In this document: positions 16,164 through 25,154 of the stretch, piece by piece
Numbering within the stretch: position 1 is the first letter of the stretch
How the letters are laid out: the number at the start of each line of letters is the position of its first letter
Source: Terracoccus sp. 273MFTsu3.1
Lineage (GTDB): Bacteria; Actinomycetota; Actinomycetes; Actinomycetales; Dermatophilaceae
Length of the DNA stretch: 64,000 nt
Assembly (NCBI RefSeq): GCF_000383675.1
Contig: NZ_KB911822.1
Coordinates: 186,001-250,000 of the forward strand
Direction of reading: 5' to 3'
Notes under the pieces: generated by a model
The model's input: the letters and a program-made list of their open reading frames with translations, nothing else
Databases searched by the model: none
Told to the model about the DNA's origin: nothing
Made by a program: the position numbers and the translations under genes

Positions 16164-18719
16164 ATGGCCGGCAGGCCGGTCGACGCGGCGCGCTCGCTGA
16201 CGGCGGCTCTCGACGAGATCGAGCGCGTGGCGGGCGCCGCGCCCTCGCGGGACCGGCTCGAGCTGCGGTGCAAGACGCTCGTCACGCTCGCCCTGACGGA
16301 GTTCATGCTGTCGGGGGTGGAGGCCGCCCTGGCCCGGCTCTCCGAGGCCGAGGTGCTCGTCGAGGAGCTCGGCGACGACGCGCTCCGGGCGCGGCTCGAC
16401 TACCAGCGCGCCAACATCCACGGCCGCGTCGGTGACCTCGCCTCGGCGTGGGACGGGCTCGAGGGGGCGGTGCGCCGCCTCGACGCCTTCACCGAGCGCG
16501 AGCAGTGCTCGGTGCACCTGAGCCGCGGCATGCTCGCCTTCGAGCTGCTCCGGCCGCAGGAGGCGCTCGAGTCCTTCGCCGAGGCGGCGCGCCTCGCGCA
16601 CGACCTCGGTGGCGTGGCCCAGGAGTTCATGGCCCGCCACAACGAGGGGTATGCCGCCTACCTCCTCGGTGACATCCCGCGGTCGCTCGCCGGCATGGCG
16701 CTCGCCGAGGAGCTCGAGTCCGACGTCTTCACCGGCCCCGCGCGCCTCGACCGCGCCCAGGTGCTGCTCGAGGCGGGGCTCGTCAAGGAGGCCGTCGAGG
16801 CGCTGCACGGTGGCCTCGACGCGCTGGAGGGCGAGGGCCACGACCAGATGCGGGCCGAGTTCGAGCTCGCCCTGGCACGCGCCCACCGGCTCCTCGGCCA
16901 CCTCGACCTGGCAGCCTCGGCCGCGGCATCGGCTCGCGAGACGTACGCCCGCATCGGGGCCACCGCGTGGGCGGCCAAGGCGATGCTCGTCGGGCTGCTC
17001 GTCGAGCTGGACCGCCAGCGGCGCACCCGCCGTGGTCGCGAGCGGGACGGGCAGCCGGACGGGCTGCCGGACGGGCCCGTGGGTGGCGCGGATGCCACGG
17101 TGGCGCTTGCCGCGGCGGCAGCCGCGACCGCCGACGAGCTGACCGACACGGCGACCGAGTTGGGCGACTCCGAGCTCGCCGACAGCGCGCGCGTCGTCGC
17201 CGCGCAGGCGCTGCTGCTCGCCGGTGACCCGGCGGGGGCCAACACGAGGCTGCTCAGCCTCGAGCGGGTCTCGACCGGATCGCTCTCCGACGAGCTCGAC
17301 GCCGCGGTCGTCACCGCGATGACGCTCGTCGCGACCGGTGACCTGGCGCCCGCCCGACGCATCCTCGCTCGGGCCTCCCGTCGCCTCGCGGCCGGTCAGG
17401 AGGGCAGTGCCAGCCTCGACCTGCGCACGGCCCGTGCGGTCCACGGGGCCCGGCTCTCCGAGCTCGACCTCGAGCTCGCGGTGCCGCGGGGCAGCGGCGC
17501 GGTGCTCGAGGCCCTCGAGCGGTGGCGCAGCGCGACCGACCGTCTGCCGTCGCTCGGACGACCGGACGACGAGCAGCTCGCGCGGCTCACCGAGCAGCTG
17601 CGCGCCGTCCGGGGCCACCTGCGCGGCGAGGGCGACCCGGAGCAGGCACGGGAGCTGCACGACCACGCGTCGCGCCTCGAGCGCCAGATCCGCGACCGCG
17701 ACTGGGCCCTGAGCCGCAGCGGCGGTGCCTCCCGCGCGGTGCCCGTGCGCGTCCGGGAGGCCCGTGAGCACCTGGGCCGCGTCGACCGCGACCTCGTGTG
17801 GTTCTTCCGGCATCGTGGCCGCATCGGCGCGGTCGGGGTCGTCGGCGGCCGTGCGACGCTGCGTGACCTCATGCCGGCCGACCGTGCCGCCGAGCTCGCG
17901 CAACGCATCCGCGTCGACCTGCGGGCCGCGGCGACGCACCACCTCGGTCCGCTCGCCGGTGCCGTCTGGTCGTCGCTGCGTGCGAGTGCCACCGAGCTGG
18001 ACGACGGACTGCTCCGGCCGTGGCGCACCGACCGCGGCCTCGTCGTCGTGACGTGCCCCGAGCTGTCGGCTCTCCCGTGGGCGCTCCTGCCGTCGATGAC
18101 GGGACGGCCGTTCACGGTCGCCCTGTCGCTGACGTCGTTCACCCGTCGGGCCTCGTCGCGTGACGAGGCCCCCGGCCCGGCACCGGTCCACGTCAGCGTC
18201 GGCCCGTCGGTGCCCCGCGCGTCGGGTGAGGGTCGCGCCATCGTCGGCACGTGGGGCGACATCGCCAGCCTCGCCGAGCCGTCACGGCGAGCCGAGCTCG
18301 TCGGGGCGCTCGCCCGCCCGGGTGTCGTGCACGTCGCCGCCCACGGCACCCACCAGGTCGAGTCACCGCTCTTCTCCTCGCTCGTGCTGCACGACGGACC
18401 CGTCTTCGCGCACGAGCTGCAGCCCACCGGCGTGCGCGCCGACCACGTCGTGCTGTCGGCGTGCGAGGTCGGGCTCACCTCACCCCGCCCCGGTCACGAG
18501 TCCCTCGGCCTCGCCCTGTCGCTGCTCTCGCTCGGGGCGCGCTCGGTCGTCGCGGCCGTGGCGCCGGTGCCCGACGACGTCGCAGCGACGACGATGACGC
18601 GCCACCACGAGCTGCTCGCCTCCGGCGTCCCGAGCGACGAGGCCCTGGCCCGCTCGGTCGCCGAGACGGACGACGTCGCGGCCGCCTTCCTCAACCTCGG
18701 CGGCCAGCACCGCCCCTGA
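16164..18719 (+). CDS. TPR-CHAT caspase-like protease
   Basis: 851 residues from the ATG at 16164. The N-terminal about 450 are TPR-like helical hairpins (SLAGMALAEELESDVFTGPA, AHRLLGHLDLAASAAASARE). The C-terminal about 300 are a CHAT domain of the caspase-separase clan, with catalytic His727 in HVAAHGTHQVESPLFSSLVL and Cys767 in VVLSACEVGLTSPRPGHESL, both intact. It is cytoplasmic. The frame stays open back to 16071, and the codons before the ATG (LLESARTLREQGAADN) read as the first half of a TPR helix, so the real start is probably upstream at a non-ATG codon such as CTG 16116, preceded by GGGAG. Last gene of the subtilase-sigma-CHAT unit; substrate unknown, but bacterial CHAT proteases act in proteolytic cascades. 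Confidence 0.85.
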   Translation: MAGRPVDAARSLTAALDEIERVAGAAPSRDRLELRCKTLVTLALTEFMLSGVEAALARLSEAEVLVEELGDDALRARLDYQRANIHGRVGDLASAWDGLEGAVRRLDAFTEREQCSVHLSRGMLAFELLRPQEALESFAEAARLAHDLGGVAQEFMARHNEGYAAYLLGDIPRSLAGMALAEELESDVFTGPARLDRAQVLLEAGLVKEAVEALHGGLDALEGEGHDQMRAEFELALARAHRLLGHLDLAASAAASARETYARIGATAWAAKAMLVGLLVELDRQRRTRRGRERDGQPDGLPDGPVGGADATVALAAAAAATADELTDTATELGDSELADSARVVAAQALLLAGDPAGANTRLLSLERVSTGSLSDELDAAVVTAMTLVATGDLAPARRILARASRRLAAGQEGSASLDLRTARAVHGARLSELDLELAVPRGSGAVLEALERWRSATDRLPSLGRPDDEQLARLTEQLRAVRGHLRGEGDPEQARELHDHASRLERQIRDRDWALSRSGGASRAVPVRVREAREHLGRVDRDLVWFFRHRGRIGAVGVVGGRATLRDLMPADRAAELAQRIRVDLRAAATHHLGPLAGAVWSSLRASATELDDGLLRPWRTDRGLVVVTCPELSALPWALLPSMTGRPFTVALSLTSFTRRASSRDEAPGPAPVHVSVGPSVPRASGEGRAIVGTWGDIASLAEPSRRAELVGALARPGVVHVAAHGTHQVESPLFSSLVLHDGPVFAHELQPTGVRADHVVLSACEVGLTSPRPGHESLGLALSLLSLGARSVVAAVAPVPDDVAATTMTRHHELLASGVPSDEALARSVAETDDVAAAFLNLGGQHRP

Positions 18720-18738
18720 CCCCGCCACCGATTTCCCG

Positions 18739-18755
18739 CCGAACGCCGCGTTCGG
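18739..18755. terminator. Hairpin after the CHAT gene
   Basis: CCGAACG (18739-18745) pairs with CGTTCGG (18749-18755) over a 3-nt loop, between the convergent CHAT and monooxygenase genes. Confidence 0.5.
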
Positions 18756-18770
18756 TCCGGGCTGGGCGCG

Positions 18771-19973
18771 TCAGGCGGCCTTGCGGCGCGCCCTGACCTC
18801 GCGACGCTTGCGCAGCGCCATGGCGAGGGCGATCTTGCGGGCGTCGATCGACAGCTCGCGGAGCATGCCGGAGATCGGGTTGGTGTAGCCGGTGAACCAC
18901 AGACCCTTCGCGCCCCGGGCGGTCCGTCCGCCCCGTTCGACCGGCCGGCCCTTCGCGTCGAGCACCCCGAGGTGCCCGATGAGGGGCTCGAGCCCTTGGC
19001 TGTAGCCGGTCGCCAGCACGACGAGGTCGGGCGTCAGGCGCGTGCCGTCGGCGAGCACGACGGTGTCGCCGTCGAACTCGCGCAGCGCGGCCACCGGCTC
19101 GACGGCGCCCCGCTGGATCGCGTCGATGATGCCGACGTCCTGCACCGGGATCGCGTTGTCGCGCTCGACCCGGGTCAGCAGGCCGGTGTCGGGACGCGGC
19201 AGCCCCTGCGCCGACAGGTCAGGGGTCTGCAGGCGACCGACGATCGGCGCCACCTTGTCGACGAAGGCCGTGGGCAGGTGCCGCACGGCGATGCCGGTGT
19301 ACTGCGCGGCATACGGCCCCGTGTTGCGGCGCAGGATGTGCGGCACCGTGCGCACGGCCAGGCGCACGCACGCGGCACCGTGCTCGACGAGGTCGACGGC
19401 GAGCTCGGTGCCGGTGTTGCCCGTGCCCACGACGAGGACGTCCTTGCCGGCGTGGGCCGACCCGTTGCGGTAGTCCCGCGCCAGCACGACCTCACCGGAA
19501 TAGCCCTGCAGGCCGGGCACGTCCGGCTCGCGAGCCGTGTGGTTGAAGCCCGTGGCCACGACGGCGTACGGCGCCGTGAGGGTCGTCCCGTCCGCGAGCG
19601 TGAGCGTCCACGACTCACCGTCCGCGGATCGGTCGACCCGGTTCACCTCGGTGCCGAGGCGCACGTCGAGCCGGTGGTGGGCGGCATACAGCTCGAGGTA
19701 GCGCACGACGTCGTCGCGCGCGACCCAGCGGCCCATCTCCTTCGGGATCGGGAAGCCCGGAAGGCCGGAGAGCTCACGCGGTGTGTGCAGGTGCAGCCGG
19801 TCGTAGTGGCTGCGCCACGACGTGCCGACGCCGGTGCTCCGCTCGAGGACGACGCCGTGCAGGCCACGGGCCTTGAGGGCGGCGGCGACGGCCAGACCGC
19901 CCGGGCCGGCACCGATGATGTACGCGTCGACCGGGACGCTGCGCTGGGTCACCGGCCCAACGTAGCCGCCCAC
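18771..19973 (-). CDS. Flavin-containing monooxygenase-like FAD/NADPH oxidoreductase
   Basis: 400 residues. The FAD-binding GxGxxG is AYIIGAGPGGLAVAAALKAR at the N-terminus. HYDRLHLHTPRELSGLPGFP resembles the YUCCA/FMO signature, and the NADPH site is DVLVVGTGNTGTELAVDL. ATGYSQGLEPLIGHLG is the usual late FMO-type motif. It likely hydroxylates a soft nucleophile (N or S) or performs a Baeyer-Villiger type reaction; substrate unknown. The GTG at 19973 has no good ribosome site; GTG 19952, just before the FAD motif, is a plausible alternative. Confidence 0.8.
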   Translation of the reverse strand: MGGYVGPVTQRSVPVDAYIIGAGPGGLAVAAALKARGLHGVVLERSTGVGTSWRSHYDRLHLHTPRELSGLPGFPIPKEMGRWVARDDVVRYLELYAAHHRLDVRLGTEVNRVDRSADGESWTLTLADGTTLTAPYAVVATGFNHTAREPDVPGLQGYSGEVVLARDYRNGSAHAGKDVLVVGTGNTGTELAVDLVEHGAACVRLAVRTVPHILRRNTGPYAAQYTGIAVRHLPTAFVDKVAPIVGRLQTPDLSAQGLPRPDTGLLTRVERDNAIPVQDVGIIDAIQRGAVEPVAALREFDGDTVVLADGTRLTPDLVVLATGYSQGLEPLIGHLGVLDAKGRPVERGGRTARGAKGLWFTGYTNPISGMLRELSIDARKIALAMALRKRREVRARRKAA

Positions 19974-20032
19974 CCTCGACAGTTCTCGGCAAACCCTGCC
20001 CCGATCCGAACGGTGGGCAGCATGCTGGAGCG

Positions 20033-20896
20033 GTGACCCCTCAGTCGGGTCCGACTCCTCCCGAGGAGTCGGGCGCCGCCCCGAACATGTTCACGCGGGA
20101 GCGGATCGGCGAGGGCGGCGCTGCCCGCGTCGCGACCCTCGTCGCGCTCCTCGACGCGCAGGAGCAGCAGCCCGCGGTCCGGCGCCTGCGGGCGTGGGCG
20201 TTCGAGGCGCTGGCGCCGGAGCCGGGTGAGTCGGTCGTCGACGTCGGGGCAGGGCTCGGCACGGAGCTGCGACGCCTCGCCGAGGCCGTCGCACCGAACG
20301 GACGCGCGGTCGGTGTCGAGCCCAACCCCGGCCTGCGCGAGGAGGCGTCGCGGCGTGCGGCCCTGCTCGGGTCGGCCGCGACGTTCATCGACGGCGACGC
20401 CGCCGACCTGCCCTTCGCCGACGGTGCCGTGCACGTGCTGCGCTGCGAGCGCGTCTTCCAGCACCTCGCCGACCCGCAGGCCGCGGCCCACGAGCTCGCC
20501 CGGGTGCTCGCGCCCGGTGGACGAGCCGCCGTCCTCGACAGCGACTGGGGCACCGTCATCAGCCACCCCGGCGACCCCGACCTCGTGCGCCGTTACACCG
20601 AGGCCAACTGGCGACGGATGCCCAACCCGTTCGCGGCGCGACACCTGCCCAACCAGCTCCGGGCCGCCGGGCTTCTCGTCGACCACGACATCGGCTCGGC
20701 CGCGCTGGTCATGCCGCCGCGCGCGCTGCTCGGCAGCGGCGTGGTCCACCGGAACGCCGACGCGGCGGTCGAGGAGGGCGCGCTGACCCGCGAGGAGGCC
20801 GACCGGCTCCTCGCCGACGTCATGGCCGCGGCGCGGGCCGGCACGGCCTTCTTCTCCGTGACGATGTTCGGGGTCATCGGTCGCAAACCCGGCTGA
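20033..20896 (+). CDS. SAM-dependent methyltransferase
   Basis: 287 residues, class I Rossmann fold. Motif I is SVVDVGAGLGTELRRLAEAV, then the acidic VGVEPNPGLREEA, motif II/III GDAADLPFADGAVHVLRCER, and ELARVLAPGGRAAVLDSDWG. The pattern is that of UbiE/Methyltransf_11-type small-molecule methylases; the substrate is not predictable. The start is GTG at 20033, divergent from the monooxygenase gene by 59 bp, a space that must hold both promoters. Confidence 0.8.
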   Translation: MTPQSGPTPPEESGAAPNMFTRERIGEGGAARVATLVALLDAQEQQPAVRRLRAWAFEALAPEPGESVVDVGAGLGTELRRLAEAVAPNGRAVGVEPNPGLREEASRRAALLGSAATFIDGDAADLPFADGAVHVLRCERVFQHLADPQAAAHELARVLAPGGRAAVLDSDWGTVISHPGDPDLVRRYTEANWRRMPNPFAARHLPNQLRAAGLLVDHDIGSAALVMPPRALLGSGVVHRNADAAVEEGALTREEADRLLADVMAAARAGTAFFSVTMFGVIGRKPG

Positions 20897-20923
20897 CCGG
20901 TCGCAGCCGGGACGCCGGGCACG

Positions 20924-21601
20924 TCACCGCCGGGCCGCGGGCTCCTCGGCCCCGACGTGCTCCTCGAGCCAGGCCGTCAGCGGTCGCACGGCCCGCCACG
21001 TGTCCCGGACCTCGGTGAGGGTCCGCTCCGTCGACAGCCACGCCGGCGCGCCGAAGTCGCGGGAGACCATCAGCTCCTTGTGGCGCAGCGTCGCGATGCG
21101 GGGGTGGTCGGCGGCATACCCCCTCGGGCTGGTCTTGACCTGCTCACCCATCAGCTCGAAGTCCTTGCCGCGCAACGTCTCGAGGATGGTCTCGAGCCCG
21201 AGCCCGCTCGACGGGGCGTCGACGGCTGCCCGAAACCGGGCGGTCTGCGCCGGGCTCACCGTCCGGAAGCCGCCGCCCGCGCGAAGACCGTCGGCGCTGA
21301 CCTGGACGTAGTAGCCGAGCACCGTGCCGGAGCCCACGAGCGCGCCCTGGTGGGTCTTGTAGGGGGACTTGTCGGCGCTGAAGCGCACGTCGCGGTTCGG
21401 TCGGAACAGCTTGGCCGGGCCGAACTCGTCCTCGAGACCGTCGAGCAGGGCGAGCATCGGCTCGCGCACGTCGCGCTCGTAGACGTCCTTGTGGGCGAGC
21501 CACCAGTCCCGTGAGTTCACGTCCTCGAGCTCGGCGTAGAAGGACAGGGCGCCGGGAGGGAAGCCGGAGAAGGCCGGGGAGGAGGGCTCAGGCGTGCTCA
21601 T
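20924..21601 (-). CDS. DUF2461 (TIGR02453) family protein
   Basis: 225 residues. GFPPGALSFYAELEDVNSRD, the LFRPNRDVRFSADKSPYKTH stretch and GYYVQVSADGLRAGGGFRT are characteristic of the DUF2461 family, widespread in bacteria and without assigned function. No signal peptide. The ATG at 21601 starts the conserved region; an in-frame ATG at 21712 would extend through the iron-box region and is unlikely. It is divergent from efeU, so the iron box at 21631 could affect it too. Confidence 0.8.
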   Translation of the reverse strand: MSTPEPSSPAFSGFPPGALSFYAELEDVNSRDWWLAHKDVYERDVREPMLALLDGLEDEFGPAKLFRPNRDVRFSADKSPYKTHQGALVGSGTVLGYYVQVSADGLRAGGGFRTVSPAQTARFRAAVDAPSSGLGLETILETLRGKDFELMGEQVKTSPRGYAADHPRIATLRHKELMVSRDFGAPAWLSTERTLTEVRDTWRAVRPLTAWLEEHVGAEEPAARR

Positions 21602-21630
21602 GTGGCGACTCTGACACCGGGACCGGGTTG

Positions 21631-21649
21631 TTAGGCAAGGCTTACCTGT
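21631..21649 (+). promoter_or_regulatory. IdeR/DtxR-type iron box upstream of efeU
   Basis: TTAGGCAAGGCTTACCTGT matches the DtxR/IdeR consensus (TTAGGTTAGGCTAACCTAA) at 14 of 19 positions by my count, including TTAGG, AGGCT and ACCT. It lies 65 bp before the efeU GTG, in a suitable place to repress iron uptake when Fe(II) is sufficient. The rest of 21602-21714 holds no gene. Confidence 0.7.
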
Positions 21650-21714
21650 GCTTTCCTGATTTCCGTCACGTCGCCGTGGCGTAATTGCTGAGAACAACCT
21701 GAGAGAAGGCACCC

Positions 21715-22593
21715 GTGCTCGCGAGCAACGCGCTCATCGGACTCCGAGAAGGACTCGAGGCGGCCCTCGTGGTCGTCATCCTCGTGGCCTTCCTCGTCAA
21801 GACCGATCGCCGCTGGGCCCTGCGTCACGTCTGGACCGGGGTCGGCGTCGCCGTCGCCCTGTCGGTCGCCCTCGGCGCCCTGCTCACCTACGGCACGAAG
21901 CAGCTGACCTTCGAGGCCCAGGAGCTCATCGGCGGCAGCGCCTCGATCATCGCGGTCGTCTTCGTGACCTTCATGGTCTTCTGGATGAAGTCCGCCTCGC
22001 GGACCATCTCGGGCGAGCTCAAGGGCAAGCTCGACCGGGCCCTCGACATGGGCCCGCTCGCGATCGCCCTCGTCGCCTTCCTCGGCGTCGGGCGCGAGGG
22101 CCTCGAGACGGCGATCTTCTTCTACGCCACGACCGAGGCCGCCGGCCAGGGCAACAACCAGCCGCTCATCGGCTGGGTCATCGGTCTCGGTGGCGCCGTC
22201 GTCCTCGGCTGGCTCATCTACCGGGGTGCGGTCAAGATCAACCTCGCGAAGTTCTTCCGCTACACCGGCATCCTGCTCGTCCTCGTCGCGGCCGGCATCC
22301 TCGCCTACGGCATCCACGACCTCCAGGAGGCCGGCTTCCTGCCCGGCCTGACCACGCTCGCCTTCGACGTCAGCGCCACCGTCGACCCGGGCAGCTGGTA
22401 CGCCACCCTGCTCAAGGGCATCTTCAACTTCACGCCCGCGACGACCGTGCTCCAGGCCATCGCCTGGGTGCTCTACGTCGGCGTCGTCCTCACCCTCTTC
22501 CTGCGCCCGGCCCGCCCGACGCAGCAGGCCCCGGCCCAGCCGGCCCCGGCCGCGACCCCGACGAGCGACGCACGTCCGACGGTCGCCGCCTGA
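21715..22593 (+). CDS. efeU: Ferrous/ferric iron permease EfeU (FTR1 family)
   Basis: 292 residues with about seven transmembrane helices. Two REGLE iron-binding motifs are present: LIGLREGLEAALVVVILVAF at the N-terminus and LGVGREGLETAIFFYATTEA in the fourth helix. FTR1-type permeases carry iron across the cytoplasmic membrane. The C-terminus is a Pro/Ala-rich tail. Start GTG at 21715; the gene leads the efeUOB operon behind the iron box. Confidence 0.93.
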   Translation: MLASNALIGLREGLEAALVVVILVAFLVKTDRRWALRHVWTGVGVAVALSVALGALLTYGTKQLTFEAQELIGGSASIIAVVFVTFMVFWMKSASRTISGELKGKLDRALDMGPLAIALVAFLGVGREGLETAIFFYATTEAAGQGNNQPLIGWVIGLGGAVVLGWLIYRGAVKINLAKFFRYTGILLVLVAAGILAYGIHDLQEAGFLPGLTTLAFDVSATVDPGSWYATLLKGIFNFTPATTVLQAIAWVLYVGVVLTLFLRPARPTQQAPAQPAPAATPTSDARPTVAA

Positions 22594-22665
22594 CCGGTCG
22601 GCTCCCGACGCGCCCGTCCGGCCCGCCCCTTCGCACTCACACCGAAGCCCTCCAGGAGAACCACC

Positions 22666-23847
22666 ATGCCCCGCCCTGCCCTGCGTCCCGCCGCCCGCGC
22701 CGTGCGCACCGCCGTGCCCGTCGCCCTGTCCCTCGCCGCGGCCCTCGCCCTGACCGGCTGCGCCGACAAGCCGACCGCCACGGCCGGCTCGACCGCGGCC
22801 GGGGGCGCCGGCGGGCCGATCACCGTCAGCGCGACCGACACGGCGTGCACGCTGAGTGCCACGACGGCCAGGGCCGGCACCGTGACCTTCCAGGTCACGA
22901 ACTCGGGCACCAAGGTCAACGAGTTCTACCTCTACGCCGAGGGCGACCGCATCGTCTCCGAGGTCGAGAACATCACGCCCGGCCTGAGCCGCGAGCTCAA
23001 GGTCGAGATCACCGAGCCCGGCACGTTCACGACCTCGTGCAAGCCCGGCATGGTCGGCGACGGCATCCGCGGCGCGTTCACCGTGACGGGCACCGCCGCG
23101 AAGGGCAGCGCCGACTCCAAGGTCGCCAAGGCCATCGCCGACTACAAGGCCTTCGTCGCGTCCGAGGCCGACGAGTTCGTCGACGCCACCGAGGAGTTCG
23201 TGGCCGCCGTCAAGGCCGGTGACGTCGCGAAGGCAAAGTCGCTCTACGCCGAGGCGCGACACCCGTGGGAGGCCATCGAGCCGGTCGCCGAGAGCTTCGG
23301 CGACCTCGACCCGAAGATCGACGGCCGTGAGGACGTCATCGCCGACGGCATGGCGTTCACCGGCTACCACCGCCTCGAGAAGGACCTCTGGAAGGACGGC
23401 CTCCAGAAGGACTCCAGCGCGATCGCCGACCAGCTGCTCGCCGACGTCACCGAGATCGCCGCGAAGAGCAAGACCGTCGAGCCGACCGCCCTGTCGATCG
23501 CGGGCGGCGCCAAGGCGCTGCTCGACGAGGTCGCGACGGGCAAGATCACCGGCGAGGAGGAGCGCTACTCGCACACCGACCTCTGGGACTTCGACGGCAA
23601 CCTCGAGGGCTCGCGCCAGGCGCTCGACGTGCTGCGCCCCGTCATCCTCGAGCGCGACCCTGCCCTGCAGCAGGCTCTCGACGCCGACTTCAAGGAGTTG
23701 TCGAGCCTGCTCGCCAAGCACAAGACCGGCGCCGACTACGTGAGATACACCGCGCTCACCGAGGCCGACATCAAGGAGCTGACCGTCTCGCTCGACGCCC
23801 TCTCCGAGCAGGTGTCCAAGGTCCCGGGCGTCGTGGAGGCCACGTGA
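22666..23847 (+). CDS. efeO: EfeO iron-uptake lipoprotein (cupredoxin plus M75 imelysin-like domain)
   Basis: 393 residues. A lipoprotein signal ends in LALTGCADK. Residues about 45-130 form a cupredoxin-like domain (CTLSATTARAGTVTFQVTNS). From about 145 an EfeO/M75 helical domain follows with ARHPWEAIEPVAESFGDLDP and the GxHxxE metal motif in FTGYHRLEKDLWKDG. It is thought to capture iron extracytoplasmically and pass it to EfeU. The ATG has AGGAG in front. The gap to efeU is 72 bp; efeB overlaps the stop. Confidence 0.92.
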   Translation: MPRPALRPAARAVRTAVPVALSLAAALALTGCADKPTATAGSTAAGGAGGPITVSATDTACTLSATTARAGTVTFQVTNSGTKVNEFYLYAEGDRIVSEVENITPGLSRELKVEITEPGTFTTSCKPGMVGDGIRGAFTVTGTAAKGSADSKVAKAIADYKAFVASEADEFVDATEEFVAAVKAGDVAKAKSLYAEARHPWEAIEPVAESFGDLDPKIDGREDVIADGMAFTGYHRLEKDLWKDGLQKDSSAIADQLLADVTEIAAKSKTVEPTALSIAGGAKALLDEVATGKITGEEERYSHTDLWDFDGNLEGSRQALDVLRPVILERDPALQQALDADFKELSSLLAKHKTGADYVRYTALTEADIKELTVSLDALSEQVSKVPGVVEAT

Positions 23848-25139
23848 GCGACGACGGACTCAGCCGCCGTCGGCTCCTCGGCGCCTCGGGCACGGCTGCC
23901 GTCGCCGGCGTCGTGGCCGGCGCCGGGACCGCGTATGCCGTCTCGCGCGGTGACGACGTCAGCGCGACAGGTGCCTCGACTTCCACGACCACGCCCGCCC
24001 TCGCGCTCGATGCCGCCATCCCCTTCCGCGGCGAGCACCAGGCCGGCATCGTCACGCCCGCGCAGGATCGCCTCCACTTCGTCGCGCTCGACGTCGTGAC
24101 GAAGGACCGCGAGCAGCTGCGCCAGCTCCTCGAGGACTGGACCCGTGCGGCCGAGCGCATGACGGCCGGAGCCGAGGCAGCACCGGGCGGACTCGTCGGT
24201 GGCGGTCCCAACCGGGCCCCGGAGGACACCGGCGAGGCCTACGGCCTCCCGGCATCGGGGCTGACGATCACGATCGGCTACGGCCCGTCCCTCTTCGACG
24301 ACCGGTTCGGCCTCGCCCCGAAGCGCCCGGCCGCGCTCCAGGACCTCCCCGCCTTCACCGGCGACCAGCTCGACCCGCGTCGCACGGGCGGGGACCTCTG
24401 CATCCAGGCGTGCGCCAACGACCCGCAGGTCGCGGTCCACGCCGTGCGCAACCTCGTGCGCATCGGCTTCGGTGTCGTGGCCGTGCGCTGGTCGCAGCTC
24501 GGCTTCGGCCGCACGTCCTCGACGTCGACCGCGCAGGCCACGCCGCGCAACATGTTCGGTTTCAAGGACGGCACCAACAACGTCAAGGCCGAGGAGCCCG
24601 AGGGCCTCGCGCAGCACGTGTGGGTCGCGCCGGACGACGAGACCGGCGGCGGCGCGTGGATGGCCGGCGGCTCCTACCTCGTCGCGCGCCGCATCCGCAT
24701 GCACATCGAGGTCTGGGACCGGACGAGCCTGCAGGAGCAGGAGGACATCATCGGTCGGGACAAGAAGGAGGGGGCGCCGCTCGGCCAGGCGAAGGAGTTC
24801 GACACGCTCGACTTCGCGAAGAAGGGCCCCGACGGCCAGCCGGCGATCCCCGTCCACGCCCACGTGCGCCTCGCGCACGAGAGCCAGCTCGGCGGCATAC
24901 GCATCCTGCGGCGCGGCTACAACTTCACCGACGGCTCCGACGGCGTCGGCCACCTCGACGCGGGCCTCTTCTTCCTCGCCTACATGCGCGACCCGGAGAA
25001 GCAGTTCGTGCCGATGCAGCGGGCGCTGGCCAAGGCCGACGTGCTCAACGAGTACATCGAGCACAACGGCTCGGCCGTCTTCGCCTGCCCGCCCGGTCTG
25101 AAGGACGGGCAGCACTGGGGCCAGGCGCTCTTCGCCTGA
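23844..25139 (+). CDS. efeB: EfeB, Tat-exported DyP-type haem peroxidase
   Basis: 431 residues. The N-terminus SRRRLLGASGTAAVAGVV is a twin-arginine signal. The DyP fold shows the GXXDG motif in MFGFKDGTNN with its catalytic Asp, and the proximal haem His in RRIRMHIEVWDRTSLQEQED. As the third member of EfeUOB it is thought to oxidise Fe(II) or act on haem outside the membrane. The GTG overlaps the efeO stop (GTGA). Folding before export, as expected for a haem enzyme, agrees with the Tat signal. Confidence 0.93.
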   Translation: MSDDGLSRRRLLGASGTAAVAGVVAGAGTAYAVSRGDDVSATGASTSTTTPALALDAAIPFRGEHQAGIVTPAQDRLHFVALDVVTKDREQLRQLLEDWTRAAERMTAGAEAAPGGLVGGGPNRAPEDTGEAYGLPASGLTITIGYGPSLFDDRFGLAPKRPAALQDLPAFTGDQLDPRRTGGDLCIQACANDPQVAVHAVRNLVRIGFGVVAVRWSQLGFGRTSSTSTAQATPRNMFGFKDGTNNVKAEEPEGLAQHVWVAPDDETGGGAWMAGGSYLVARRIRMHIEVWDRTSLQEQEDIIGRDKKEGAPLGQAKEFDTLDFAKKGPDGQPAIPVHAHVRLAHESQLGGIRILRRGYNFTDGSDGVGHLDAGLFFLAYMRDPEKQFVPMQRALAKADVLNEYIEHNGSAVFACPPGLKDGQHWGQALFA

Positions 25140-25154
25140 CGCGGCCCCCGAGCC

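Noticed and set aside
16035-18191. 718-codon leftward ORF opposite the CHAT gene
   Set aside because: Antisense to a gene with intact TPR and CHAT motifs; composition is typical of a reverse frame.
21631-23721. 696-codon leftward ORF opposite efeU and efeO
   Set aside because: Antisense to a clear iron-uptake operon; no signal, motif or ribosome site.
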